DNA from: an uncultured Victivallales bacterium
GTDB lineage: Bacteria; Verrucomicrobiota; Lentisphaeria; Victivallales; UBA1829
NCBI GenBank assembly: GCA_944390735.1
Contig: CALXRL010000019.1
Location: 1-64,000, forward strand
Direction of reading: 5' to 3'
DNA length: 64,000 nucleotides
The stretch's first letter is position 1. Every line of letters starts with the position of its first letter. The notes below the pieces were generated by a model. That model ran no database searches. It was not told the origin of the DNA and saw only the letters and a list, made by a program, of their open reading frames with translations. A program made the position numbers and the translations under genes. Shown one piece after another: positions 26,601-35,093 of this stretch.

Positions 26601-28325
26601 TCAGAGGTAAACGCTGCGCGGAGCGAAGGTTGTATGCAGAACCTCCCTGGCGACATCGCCGCCGGGCGTCCCGAGAAATTCGCGATAGAGACGCTTGATT
26701 TCGGGATTCTCATGCGCGGTCCGCAGATGTTCGCTCTGATCGAGCGCGTAGAGGAACTGCATTCTGGCTTTGATGCGTTCGGGATTCGTTGAAAACGGCT
26801 GTCCTCCGCCCGCGATGCAGCCGCCGGGACACGCCATGACTTCGACAAATTTCAGGTTCTTATGAAGTCCGTCCCGGATTTCCTCCAGGAGTTTCCTTGC
26901 GTTTCCGAGTCCGCTGACCACGGCGACTCCGATTTCCCGATCGCCCATTTTGAGGGTGGTCTCCTTGAACCCGTCGAGTCCGCGGACGGATTCGATTTTC
27001 AGTGATTTGAGTTCGCGTCCGGTCAGCAGTTTATGCGCGGTTCGAAGCGTCGCTTCGGCAACGCCTCCGGTCACTCCGAAGAGTTTCCCCGCGGTGCTGC
27101 GCGTGCCGAACGGACTGTCCGCTCCCTCCGGCTGAAGCGCATTGAAGTCGATTCCATAGAGTTTAATCATCCGGAGCAGCTCCCGGACCGTGATGACGGC
27201 GTCGATATCCGGATCGTCGTTTCTGCCGAGCTCGGCGCGGGTGGCTTCAAATTTTTTCGCCGTGCACGGCATTGCCGCGACACTGTAAAGCGCGGATGCC
27301 GGAATCCCCGCCTGCTTTGCAAAGAAAGTCTTGATGACCGCTCCCAGCATTCCCTGCGGACTCTTGCAGGTGGAGAGATTCGGCAGAAACTCCGGATAAA
27401 ACTCCTCCACGAACTTGACCCAGGAGGGCGAACAGCTTGTGAAGATCGGCAGCGCGCCTCCGGATTCGAGCCGGGTGACAAATTCATGCGCCTCCTCCAC
27501 CGCCGTGAGATCCGCCGCAAACGAGGTGTCGAACACCCTGGAAAAACCGATCTGCCGCAGCGCCGCGTTCAGCAGTCCCGGAATATCCGCTCCCGGTTTG
27601 AGCCCGAACTCCTCCGCAATGGAAAGCGGGACCGAAGGAGCATACTGGATAACGATGGTTTTCTCATGCTCCCCGATCACATTGGTGATGTCTTCAAGTC
27701 TGGAGTGTTCCGTCAGCGCCCCCGTCGGACAGACCAGCACACACTGTCCGCAGTTGACACAGCTGGAAATGTTCATGCTTCGATTGAAGGCCGGAGTGAC
27801 CACGGTCCGGCTTCCACGTCCGACAAACTCGATTGCGCCGACCTCCTGCACCTCGTTGCAGACCCGGACACATTTCCCGCAGAGAATGCACTTTGTCGGA
27901 TCCCGGATGATCGAGGGACTGGTAATATCCTTGAGCTTCTCCCGGAATTTCCGTTTCGGCGTCCGCTCCCGGACCCCGTATTCCTCCGCCAGACTGCGGA
28001 GCTGACAGTCGCTGCTTTTGCTGCAGTAGAGACAGTCGTCCGGATGGTTGGAGAGAAGCAGCTGAATCAGCGTCTTCCTGGCATTGATGACCTTCTGCGA
28101 ATTGGTCCGGATGCGCATTCCCTCCCGGACCGGATAGGAACAGGAGGGGACAAGTCCGTCCTCCCCCTCCACTTCGACAATGCAGATCCGGCACGCGCCC
28201 GTCGGCATCATGCCGGCCATATGGCAGAGGGTCGGAACCCGGATTCCGACCCGGCTGAGCGCGGAAAGAATCGTCTCCCCCGGCTCGGCGTCGATGATTC
28301 TGTTGTTGACGGTGATTTCAAACAC
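26601..28325 (-). CDS. hydA: NAD-linked [FeFe] hydrogenase, catalytic subunit HydA
   Basis: 574 residues. The N-terminus is a [2Fe-2S] domain, then a His-Cys [4Fe-4S] segment (HPDDCLYCSKSSDCQLRSLA), a two-cluster ferredoxin domain (CILCGKCVRVC, CVNCGQCVLVCP) and the H-cluster domain with TSCSPSWV, MPCTAKKFEA and EVMACPGGCIAGGGQP. It lacks the extra C-terminal [2Fe-2S] domain of the longer Thermotoga HydA. It is predicted to make or use H2 with HydB and HydC, possibly by electron bifurcation between NADH and ferredoxin. GTG 28325 is the start (MFEITVNN), preceded by AAGGAGAAG, and it overlaps hydB by eight bases. Confidence 0.95.
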   Translation of the reverse strand: MFEITVNNRIIDAEPGETILSALSRVGIRVPTLCHMAGMMPTGACRICIVEVEGEDGLVPSCSYPVREGMRIRTNSQKVINARKTLIQLLLSNHPDDCLYCSKSSDCQLRSLAEEYGVRERTPKRKFREKLKDITSPSIIRDPTKCILCGKCVRVCNEVQEVGAIEFVGRGSRTVVTPAFNRSMNISSCVNCGQCVLVCPTGALTEHSRLEDITNVIGEHEKTIVIQYAPSVPLSIAEEFGLKPGADIPGLLNAALRQIGFSRVFDTSFAADLTAVEEAHEFVTRLESGGALPIFTSCSPSWVKFVEEFYPEFLPNLSTCKSPQGMLGAVIKTFFAKQAGIPASALYSVAAMPCTAKKFEATRAELGRNDDPDIDAVITVRELLRMIKLYGIDFNALQPEGADSPFGTRSTAGKLFGVTGGVAEATLRTAHKLLTGRELKSLKIESVRGLDGFKETTLKMGDREIGVAVVSGLGNARKLLEEIRDGLHKNLKFVEVMACPGGCIAGGGQPFSTNPERIKARMQFLYALDQSEHLRTAHENPEIKRLYREFLGTPGGDVAREVLHTTFAPRSVYL

Positions 28326-30288
28326 GGTCTTCTCCTTGTGTCAATACGACGGCGTTGAATTTGCAGACCTTCCTGCATCGGCCGCAACCGGTGCAGAGCG
28401 ATCCGTCGATCCGGTACGGATGACGCGGCGTTCCCGTGATCGCCTTTGCCGGACACTGGGTCGCGCAGACCGTGCATCCACGACACCGATCCTCCGCGAT
28501 TTCATACCGGATCAGCTCCCGGCAGACTCCCGCCGGACACCGCCGTTCAAAAATGTGCGCCTCGTACTCGTCCCGGAACCAGCGGAGCGTGGAAAGAACC
28601 GGATTCGGCGCCGTCTGCCCGAGTCCGCACAGACTCGTCTCCTTAATCACCTGCGCCAGATTGCGAAGCTCAATGACGGATTTGAACCGGATCAGCGCAT
28701 CGTTTCCGCTTTCCTGCTTTCTTCCGTGAGTGATCTGCTCCAGAATCTCGCGCAGATGCCGTGTGCCCTCCCGACAGGGAATGCACTTGCCGCAGCTTTC
28801 GTTCTGTACAAAATCCAGAAAAAATTTCGTCATATCGACCATGCAGGTGGTTTCGTCCATGGCGACCAGTCCGCCCGATCCCATGATCGCGCCCGCGTCG
28901 CGCAGGGTTTCGTAGTCAATGGGAAGATCCAGCAGCTCCGCGGGAATGCAGCCCCCGGATGGCCCGCCGATCTGCACGGCCTTGAATTTTTTCCGGTTCG
29001 GGACCCCGCCGCCGATATCAAAGATGATATCGCGCAACGTCGTACCCATCTTCACTTCAATGAGTCCCGTGTTGACGATCTTTCCGGACAGGGCAAAGAC
29101 TTTCGTTCCCCTGCTGCCCTCCGTTCCGATGGAACGAAACCATTCGTCTCCATTCAGAATCAGTCCCGGCAGATTGGCCAGCGTCTCCACATTGTTGATG
29201 ACCGAGGGCTTGCCGAAGAGTCCTTTGACCGCCGGATACGGCGGCCGCGGCCGCGGCGTTCCCCGTTTGCCTTCCATGCTGTTGATGAGCGCGGTCTCTT
29301 CTCCGCAGACAAATGCGCCGGCTCCCTTTTTCAGAAGAATTTTGAGATCGAATCCGCTGTCGAGAATATTCTCTCCGAGCAGTCCGTAAGCCCGCGCCTG
29401 CGCAAGCGCATCGGTCAGACGGCGGATTGCCAGTTTATACTCCGCCCGGACATAAATGTAGGCCCGGCTGGCGCCGATTGCATAGGCGGCGATTGCCAGT
29501 CCCTCGATCAGCCGGTGCGGATCGCTTTCCATCAGGGCGCGGTCCATGAAAGCTCCGGGATCGCCCTCGTCGGCATTGCAGATCATATATTTCTGGTCGC
29601 TGGGCTGGCTGAGGGCCGTTTTCCATTTGGTTCCGGTGGGAAATCCCGCGCCGCCTCGTCCGCGCAGACCGCTGCGTTCCACTTCGTCGCAGATCTCCAG
29701 CGGCGTCATGGTGTGAAGGGAGCGGGCGAAGGCCCGGTAGCCTCCGTAGGCCAGATACTCCTCGATGGATCCGGGATCCAGAATGCCGCAGTTGCACAGC
29801 ACGCGGCGGGTCTGTTTCCGGAAAAAGGGAATGTCATTCAGAAACGGAACCTTCTCCCAGGGGAGGGCGGTGTCATCGCGAATCTGACCGAGAAGAGAGT
29901 CCGCCGGCAGCTCCTGCTTCTTCAGAACGCTGTCCAGCAGCGCTTCGACCTTGTCCGCCGTGACCTTCCGGAACACGACGCGAGTTCTTCCCGGCAGCTG
30001 AAGATCCGCGATCGGTTCTTCCGCACAGAGTCCGATGCAGCCGGTTTCCACGACCTCCGCATCGGGAAAGGTTTTCGGGAGCAGTTCGCGCAGTTTCGCC
30101 AGCGTTTTTCCCGCGCCGGCGCTGAGTCCGCAGGTCGCCGCGCCGACCCGGATCACGGGGTGGGCCGTGCCGCGATGCTTGAGCAGTTCGGCATATTCCC
30201 TGGCTTTCCCGGTGACCTCCTGTTTGATCCCGTCATGGGTCAGAACGGAGAGCAGGACCTGTTTCAAATCCAGAGGAATGCTGTTCAT
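28318..30288 (-). CDS. hydB: NAD-linked hydrogenase subunit HydB (NuoF-like)
   Basis: 656 residues. An N-terminal thioredoxin-like [2Fe-2S] region with CIGLCAEEP leads into a NuoF-like core with GRGGAGFPTG and CNADEGDPGAFMDR (FMN and NADH site) and ESCGKCIPCREGTR (a [4Fe-4S] cluster). The C-terminal end adds two ferredoxin motifs, CRGCTVCATQCP and CTGCGRCRKVC. This is the flavin subunit that exchanges electrons with NAD(H) in trimeric HydABC. It overlaps hydC by four bases and hydA by eight. Confidence 0.95.
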   Translation of the reverse strand: MNSIPLDLKQVLLSVLTHDGIKQEVTGKAREYAELLKHRGTAHPVIRVGAATCGLSAGAGKTLAKLRELLPKTFPDAEVVETGCIGLCAEEPIADLQLPGRTRVVFRKVTADKVEALLDSVLKKQELPADSLLGQIRDDTALPWEKVPFLNDIPFFRKQTRRVLCNCGILDPGSIEEYLAYGGYRAFARSLHTMTPLEICDEVERSGLRGRGGAGFPTGTKWKTALSQPSDQKYMICNADEGDPGAFMDRALMESDPHRLIEGLAIAAYAIGASRAYIYVRAEYKLAIRRLTDALAQARAYGLLGENILDSGFDLKILLKKGAGAFVCGEETALINSMEGKRGTPRPRPPYPAVKGLFGKPSVINNVETLANLPGLILNGDEWFRSIGTEGSRGTKVFALSGKIVNTGLIEVKMGTTLRDIIFDIGGGVPNRKKFKAVQIGGPSGGCIPAELLDLPIDYETLRDAGAIMGSGGLVAMDETTCMVDMTKFFLDFVQNESCGKCIPCREGTRHLREILEQITHGRKQESGNDALIRFKSVIELRNLAQVIKETSLCGLGQTAPNPVLSTLRWFRDEYEAHIFERRCPAGVCRELIRYEIAEDRCRGCTVCATQCPAKAITGTPRHPYRIDGSLCTGCGRCRKVCKFNAVVLTQGEDRV

Positions 30289-30767
30289 AACTCGTCTCCC
30301 CCGGCGGCCGCGGAGGAGCGCAGAGCCGTCAGAATCGTTTTGATTTTGATTTCATCGACGCAGGAGTGTATCTCGCCGTTGACACTCATGACCGGAGCCA
30401 GTCCGCATGCGCCGAGACAGGGCGTCACTTCCAGGCTGAACAATCCGTCCGCACTGGTCTCTCCGGGATGGATCCCGAGTTCCCGTTCCAGACAGTCGAG
30501 CGCCGCGGACGAGCCCTTCACATGGCACGCCGTCCCCCGGCAGAGCTGAATGTGATACTTCCCCGAGGACTGAAAGCGGAACTGATTGTAAAATGTCGCC
30601 ACTCCGTAGATTTTTCCGGTCGCCAGTTTCAGGCGGGCCGCGATACGGACGATGGCCTCCCGGGAAAGGAATCCCTCCGCCTCCTGCACCTCCTGCAGAA
30701 TCGCGATCAGATGTTCCCGCGAGGGGGGATAGCGATTGAGTATCTCCTCAAGTTTGTCGTTGTTCAT
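30285..30767 (-). CDS. hydC: NAD-linked hydrogenase subunit HydC (NuoE-like)
   Basis: A 160-residue NuoE-like thioredoxin-fold [2Fe-2S] protein. GVATFYNQFRF and CRGTACHVKGS (first Cys pair) and TPCLGACGLAPVM (second pair) give the four cluster ligands. It is the smallest of the three subunits of the NAD-linked hydrogenase and lies first of the structural genes, 33 bases after rex. The stop overlaps the hydB ATG by four bases. Confidence 0.95.
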   Translation of the reverse strand: MNNDKLEEILNRYPPSREHLIAILQEVQEAEGFLSREAIVRIAARLKLATGKIYGVATFYNQFRFQSSGKYHIQLCRGTACHVKGSSAALDCLERELGIHPGETSADGLFSLEVTPCLGACGLAPVMSVNGEIHSCVDEIKIKTILTALRSSAAAGGDEL

Positions 30768-30800
30768 CCGGAGCTCCTTCTCTGTGGATCCTGCGGCATC

Positions 30801-31442
30801 TTATTCGTGCTGCTTGAGATGATCGGCAAAGTAGGCGAGTTTCTCCAGCGAACTGGCGATGTCGATCCGGTCCGCGCAGACCGTATCCGGCACTTTCAGC
30901 GGAACGGGGGCGAAGTTCAGAATGCCCCGGATTCCGGCTGCGACCATCATGTCTGTCACGGCCTGCGCCTGCGTGGCGGGAACCGTGATGATGCCGACAT
31001 TGATGTCCAGCTCCTTGACTTTGGATTCAAATTCCCGGATATGATAGCAGCGGCACCCCGAGATGACGCGGTCCACTTTGCTGTCATCGGTATCGAACGC
31101 CGCCACGATGGTCAGTCCCGGATGACGGTAGGTGAAGTATGAGAGAATCGCCCGCCCGAGATTTCCCACCCCCACCAGCGCAATGGAGCGGTCCTTCGAG
31201 CCGTCGAGAATCGCCGTGATCCGGGTGATGAGACTGGCAATGTCATAGCCCTTGTGCGGACTGCCTTCATGCCCGATCGTCATGATGTCGCGCCGGACCT
31301 GCGCCGGCGTGTTGTGAGCCAGCGCGGCAAGCTGGTGTGAAAAAAGTGTTTTCTGTCCTTTCGAAAGAAGATCCGACAGGAGTCTCTTGTACAAAACCAT
31401 TCGTTCAATGGTCCTGGCGGGAATATTTTTCGTCAGTTTCAT
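30801..31442 (-). CDS. rex: Redox-sensing transcriptional repressor Rex
   Basis: 213 residues: an N-terminal winged helix (TIERMVLYKRLLSDL, VRRDIMTIG) and a Rossmann NAD(H)-binding domain with LVGVGNLGRAILSY. Rex represses its targets when NADH is low and lets go when NADH is high. The frame is open to 31532, but ATG 31442 gives the family N-terminus and has AGAGAG before it. It heads the rex-hydCBA-receiver-folB transcript, and a Rex-type operator sits just downstream of its own -10, so autoregulation and direct control of the hydrogenase are expected. Confidence 0.95.
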   Translation of the reverse strand: MKLTKNIPARTIERMVLYKRLLSDLLSKGQKTLFSHQLAALAHNTPAQVRRDIMTIGHEGSPHKGYDIASLITRITAILDGSKDRSIALVGVGNLGRAILSYFTYRHPGLTIVAAFDTDDSKVDRVISGCRCYHIREFESKVKELDINVGIITVPATQAQAVTDMMVAAGIRGILNFAPVPLKVPDTVCADRIDIASSLEKLAYFADHLKQHE

Positions 31443-31473
31443 TTTTCTCTCTGCACCGTTGTGAAAATTGTCT

Positions 31474-31491
31474 TTGTGAGTCACTTCACAG
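31474..31491. promoter_or_regulatory. Rex operator
   Basis: TTGTGAGTCACTTCACAG matches the Rex consensus TTGTGA-N6-TCACAA except for the last base. It lies directly downstream of the -10 of the rex promoter, where binding would block initiation or clearance. A partial second site, TTGTGAAAATTGTC, is at about 31459. Confidence 0.82.
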
Positions 31492-31493
31492 TA

Positions 31494-31522
31494 AGTATAA
31501 TATCGGAATGCGGAAAGTTCAA
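31494..31522 (-). promoter_or_regulatory. Promoter of the rex-hyd operon
   Basis: On the minus strand TTGAAC (31522-31517), 17 bases, TATACT (31499-31494), about 50 bases before the rex start. The Rex box abuts the -10. Confidence 0.7.
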
Positions 31523-31614
31523 GAGGAATCACGAAAGAATTTCAAAAAACTTTCCGTTCCGCTCCGCCGGAACAGCTTTTCCACGGAGATGTTGCGCTTT
31601 CCGCAAAATAAAAT

Positions 31615-31643
31615 TTGAATAAATGAGCAATGCGGTGTAAATT
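31615..31643 (+). promoter_or_regulatory. Promoter of the riboflavin operon
   Basis: TTGAAT (31615-31620), 17 bases, TAAATT (31638-31643), about 20 bases before the FMN riboswitch. The -10 is a moderate match. Confidence 0.5.
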
Positions 31644-31661
31644 ACAAAAATTATACAAGAG

Positions 31662-31798
31662 CGATCTTCGGGGCAGGGTGAGTTTTTCCTCAGGAAAAGG
31701 AACGGCAATTCCTGACCGGCGGTGAGAGTCCGCGAGCCGCGGAAGCGGTTGATACGGTGCGATTCCGTGACCGACAGTACAGTCTGGAAGGGAGAGGG
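31662..31798 (+). promoter_or_regulatory. FMN riboswitch (RFN element)
   Basis: The conserved RFN blocks appear in order: ATCTTCGGGGCAGGGTGA near the 5' end, CCTGACCGGCGGTGAGAGTC (about 31711-31730), CCGCGAGC, GATACGGTGCGATTCCGTGA, CCGACAGTACAGTCTGGA and GGGAGAG at the 3' end. This aptamer binds FMN and turns down riboflavin genes. It precedes ribBA by 93 bases. That stretch holds GCGTACC-type sequences complementary to GTACGC, which could form the expression platform, but I cannot tell transcriptional from translational control. Confidence 0.93.
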
Positions 31799-31891
31799 TC
31801 GTACGCAATGCTGTTTGTGAAAAAAGCGAATGCGCGCGCCTGGTACGCTCTGGAATCAACTGCAACACCAAACAACAGAAGAGGCGCAGAA

Positions 31892-33112
31892 ATGAGTGAA
31901 TTGTTCGACTCCGTAGAGAGTGCCGTCGAAGACATCCGGAACGGAAAAATGGTCATCGTCACCGATGATGAATCGCGGGAGAACGAGGGGGATCTGGTCT
32001 GTGCGGCGGAAAAAATCACGCCGGAACACATCGTGTTCATGGCGACCTATGCGCGCGGACTGATCTGCGCTCCCATCACCGAAAAACGGGCGGAGGAACT
32101 CGGAATCCTGCGTCCGCCTTCCACGGATCTCTTTCATACGGCGTTCACCGAAAGCGTGGACTCCAGACATGGAACCACCACGGGAATCTCCGCTTTCGAC
32201 CGGGCCAAAACCGTGCTGGATCTGCTGGATCCGGAGAAAAAAGCCGGCGATTTCGCACATCCCGGACACACCTTCCCGATCGCGGCCCGTCCCGGCGGAG
32301 TGCTGCAGCGGACCGGACATACGGAAGCGGCGGTCGATCTCGCCCGGCTTGCCGGACTGAAACCCGCCGGCGTCATCTGCGAAATCATGAATGATGACGG
32401 AAAAATGGCCCGTCTCGACAGTCTGCTGGAATTCAAAAACAAGCATAATCTGAAGATCTGCTCCGTGGCGGACATCGTCGCGTACCGCAGAAAAACGGAA
32501 AAACTGGTTGAACGGGTCGAAACGGTGAATTTCCCGAACAAACACGGAAATTTCAAGCTGCATCTCTACCGTTCCCTGATCGACAACTCCACGCATCTTG
32601 CGCTGACCTGCGGAGAGGTCGCGGGGAAGGATTCCGTGCTGACACGAGTGCACAGCGAGTGTCTGACCGGCGATGTCTTCGGCTCCTGCCGCTGCGACTG
32701 CGGCGAGCAGCTGGATGCCGCCATGGATATGATTGCCGCGGAAGGGTGCGGCGTTCTGGTCTATCTGCGGCAGGAAGGCCGCGGAATCGGACTTGCGAAC
32801 AAGATCAAAGCCTACAAACTTCAGGAACAGGGATGCGACACCGTGGAGGCCAATGAGAGACTCGGATTTCCCGCGGATCTGCGCGAATACGGAATCGGGG
32901 CGCAGATGCTTCTCGATCTCGGCGTGAAGGGGGTTCGGCTGCTGACCAACAATCCGAAAAAACTCGTGGGAATCGACGGCTACGGCCTGAAAATCAATGA
33001 ACGGGTTCCCATTGAGATCATCCCGCAGAAATACAATGAAAAGTATCTGGCAACGAAAAAACAGCGCATGGGACATCTTTTCCAGAACAAGGATCTTGAT
33101 AAAATCAAATAA
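31892..33112 (+). CDS. ribBA: Bifunctional 3,4-dihydroxy-2-butanone 4-phosphate synthase / GTP cyclohydrolase II
   Basis: 406 residues. The N-terminal RibB half has [20 protein letters not shown], the later [10 protein letters not shown] loop and [20 protein letters not shown]. The C-terminal RibA half has the zinc motif [20 protein letters not shown] and [14 protein letters not shown]. It supplies both precursors of riboflavin. The frame is open to 31757, but that runs into the riboswitch. ATG 31892 has GAGG at a proper distance and starts the family sequence. It is the first gene of the RFN-controlled operon. Confidence 0.96.
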   Translation: MSELFDSVESAVEDIRNGKMVIVTDDESRENEGDLVCAAEKITPEHIVFMATYARGLICAPITEKRAEELGILRPPSTDLFHTAFTESVDSRHGTTTGISAFDRAKTVLDLLDPEKKAGDFAHPGHTFPIAARPGGVLQRTGHTEAAVDLARLAGLKPAGVICEIMNDDGKMARLDSLLEFKNKHNLKICSVADIVAYRRKTEKLVERVETVNFPNKHGNFKLHLYRSLIDNSTHLALTCGEVAGKDSVLTRVHSECLTGDVFGSCRCDCGEQLDAAMDMIAAEGCGVLVYLRQEGRGIGLANKIKAYKLQEQGCDTVEANERLGFPADLREYGIGAQMLLDLGVKGVRLLTNNPKKLVGIDGYGLKINERVPIEIIPQKYNEKYLATKKQRMGHLFQNKDLDKIK

Positions 33113-33136
33113 TAAGGACAGATGGGAGAAAGCATC

Positions 33137-33619
33137 ATGAATAAAACACCCGGACGGGTTTTTGAAGGCGATCTGAACGCGAAAGGCCTTCGCATCGGAA
33201 TCGCGTGCGCGCGGTTCAATGAATTTTTTGTCAGCAAGCTGCTGGATGGAGCATTGGATGCGTTTGTGCGTCACGGCGGGGATCTTTCCCAGGTGGATGT
33301 CGCCTGGGTTCCCGGCAGTTTTGAACTGCCGTTTGCCCTTTCCAAATTGATTGCCCGCGGAAATTACGACGCGGTGATTGCTCTCGGTGTGGTGATTCAG
33401 GGCGCAACGACCCACGCCGCGCAGATCAACAGTCAGGTTTCGAAGGCGATCGGCCAGCTGGGATTGGAGAGCGGAGTGCCGGTTCTGTACGGACTCCTGA
33501 CCACGGAGAACATCGAACAGGCGATTGAACGCAGCGGCACAAAGGCGGGGAACCGCGGATTTGATGTCACGGTTTCGGCGATCGAAATGGCCAATCTGAA
33601 CAAGGCAATGAAGAGCTGA
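33137..33619 (+). CDS. ribH: 6,7-dimethyl-8-ribityllumazine synthase
   Basis: A 160-residue lumazine synthase. GIACARFNEFFVSKLLDGAL, WVPGSFELPFA, ALGVVIQGATTHAAQIN and VPVLYGLLTTENIEQAIERSG are the substrate-site segments. It normally assembles into a 60-mer or pentamer. ATG 33137 is preferred because GGGAG is eight bases before it. ATG 33122 is the alternative, with AAGGA only three bases away. It follows ribBA by 24 bases in the same operon. Confidence 0.95.
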   Translation: MNKTPGRVFEGDLNAKGLRIGIACARFNEFFVSKLLDGALDAFVRHGGDLSQVDVAWVPGSFELPFALSKLIARGNYDAVIALGVVIQGATTHAAQINSQVSKAIGQLGLESGVPVLYGLLTTENIEQAIERSGTKAGNRGFDVTVSAIEMANLNKAMKS

Positions 33620-33630
33620 GAATCCGCATC

Positions 33631-34143
33631 ATGAACCATCCCAATTTCAACAGACCCCGCCAGAAGGTTTCAGCGCACACGCACTTCAAACGTCTCGGGC
33701 GGGAACTTGCGATGCAGTATCTCTATCTGCACGACATGGCCGATGGAGAAGAGGACGCCGCCGCCCGGGAGATGTTCTGGGAACAGGCTGCGGAAGCGGA
33801 ACTCACCGATGACGACCGCACCTTCAAAAAAGCCCGGATGTATGCGGAAAAAATCGTGGACGGCATTCTCTCCCACCTTGCGGAGATCGACGAAACCATC
33901 GCGTCCTTCTCGGAAAAGTGGGATATTTCCCGAATTGCCGCGGTCGAGCGGAACATCATCCGCGTGGCCATTTATGAATTGAAATATTGTCCGGATATTC
34001 CGGCCCTCGTCAGCATTGATGAAGCCATTGAGATTTCCAAGGCGTTTGCAACGGAAAAATCGGGGGTTTTCATCAACGGTATTTTAAACGGCGTCAAGGA
34101 TTCTCTTCCTCCCGACGCCAAATTGCGCCCGGGAAGCAGATAA
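33631..34143 (+). CDS. nusB: Transcription antitermination protein NusB
   Basis: A 170-residue all-helical NusB. GRELAMQYLYLHDM is the N-terminal helix, WDISRIAAVERNIIRVAIYEL and SIDEAIEISKAFATEKSGVFINGILNGV-type sequence form the conserved second half (here about 115-155). NusB with NusE binds boxA RNA in rRNA antitermination. RibH-NusB adjacency is common in bacteria. The N-terminal extension MNHPNFNRPRQKVSAHTHFKR is longer and more basic than usual. Confidence 0.95.
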   Translation: MNHPNFNRPRQKVSAHTHFKRLGRELAMQYLYLHDMADGEEDAAAREMFWEQAAEAELTDDDRTFKKARMYAEKIVDGILSHLAEIDETIASFSEKWDISRIAAVERNIIRVAIYELKYCPDIPALVSIDEAIEISKAFATEKSGVFINGILNGVKDSLPPDAKLRPGSR

Positions 34144-34149
34144 CAAAGC

Positions 34150-35076
34150 ATGATTTCACTGTTCTCAACGTTTCAGAAAGGTCTTCAGAAGACGGCCACT
34201 GCGATCAGCAGAGGCATCGCCAGCGTCTTTACCGATGTCAAGAAGTGGGACGAAAGTTCGTTTCAGCGTCTGGAGGACGCGCTGCTGGAGGCGGATTTCG
34301 GTCCGGCGGCATCCTCCGCGATTGTCCGGGATATTCGCGACCGTTACCAGCGGGGGCTGATTTCCGGGGCGGAGGATATTCTTGCCGTCGCCCGGGAGGA
34401 TCTTGTTTCCATGTTCAGCGGTCGTCAGAGACCGTTGAATCTTTCGACCGATGGTTTGACCACGATTCTGATGGTCGGCGTCAACGGCAGCGGGAAGACC
34501 ACCACAGCGGGAAAGCTGGCCAGCCTTTTCGGAAAGGACGGGAAAAAAGTGACCCTTGCCGCATGCGACACCTTCCGTGCCGCCGCCGCGGAGCAGTTGA
34601 ATCTCTGGGCGGAACGCACGGGAGCGCAGCTGGTTTCGTCGAAACAGGGGGCGGATCCGGCCGCAGTGGCGTTTGACGCGGTGCAGTCGGCTCTGGCGCG
34701 GAAGTCGGATGTCCTGATTATCGACACCGCGGGACGGCAGCACAATCAGAAGGGGTTGATGGATGAATTGGCAAAAATGCGCCGCATCATTGCCAAGCTC
34801 CAGCCCGATGCCCCGCAGGAGACGCTGCTCACGATCGACGCCAGTATCGGTCAGAACGCCGTGGCGCAGGCTCGGGAGTTTGCGGCTCTCTCCGGCGCCA
34901 GTGCGCTGGTGCTGACCAAACTGGATGGAACAGGGAAGGGCGGCGCCGCGGTGCAGATTCAGTCGGAATTTCATCTGCCGGTTCTTTTTGTCGGTCTCGG
35001 GGAACAGCCGGATGATCTTCAGCCGTTTGATCCGGCACACTATGCCGATGCGGTGTTCAATCTGAAACAATCCTGA
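34150..35076 (+). CDS. ftsY: Signal recognition particle receptor FtsY
   Basis: 308 residues: the N domain (helical, about 1-90) and the G domain with GVNGSGKTTTAGKLA (P-loop), DTFRAAAAEQL, DTAGRQHNQKG (G3) and TKLDGTGKGG. It receives SRP-ribosome complexes at the membrane. There is no long acidic A domain, so it probably binds the membrane through an N-terminal amphipathic helix (MISLFSTFQKGLQKTATAI). It follows nusB by six bases within the riboflavin operon. Confidence 0.96.
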   Translation: MISLFSTFQKGLQKTATAISRGIASVFTDVKKWDESSFQRLEDALLEADFGPAASSAIVRDIRDRYQRGLISGAEDILAVAREDLVSMFSGRQRPLNLSTDGLTTILMVGVNGSGKTTTAGKLASLFGKDGKKVTLAACDTFRAAAAEQLNLWAERTGAQLVSSKQGADPAAVAFDAVQSALARKSDVLIIDTAGRQHNQKGLMDELAKMRRIIAKLQPDAPQETLLTIDASIGQNAVAQAREFAALSGASALVLTKLDGTGKGGAAVQIQSEFHLPVLFVGLGEQPDDLQPFDPAHYADAVFNLKQS

Positions 35077-35093
35077 GAATCCGGGAGGTTGCT

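Noticed and set aside
26601..28325. TSCSPSW in HydA, where many [FeFe] hydrogenases have TSCCPxW
   Set aside because: Ser at the second position is within the known variation of this motif and does not by itself indicate an inactive or sensory enzyme.
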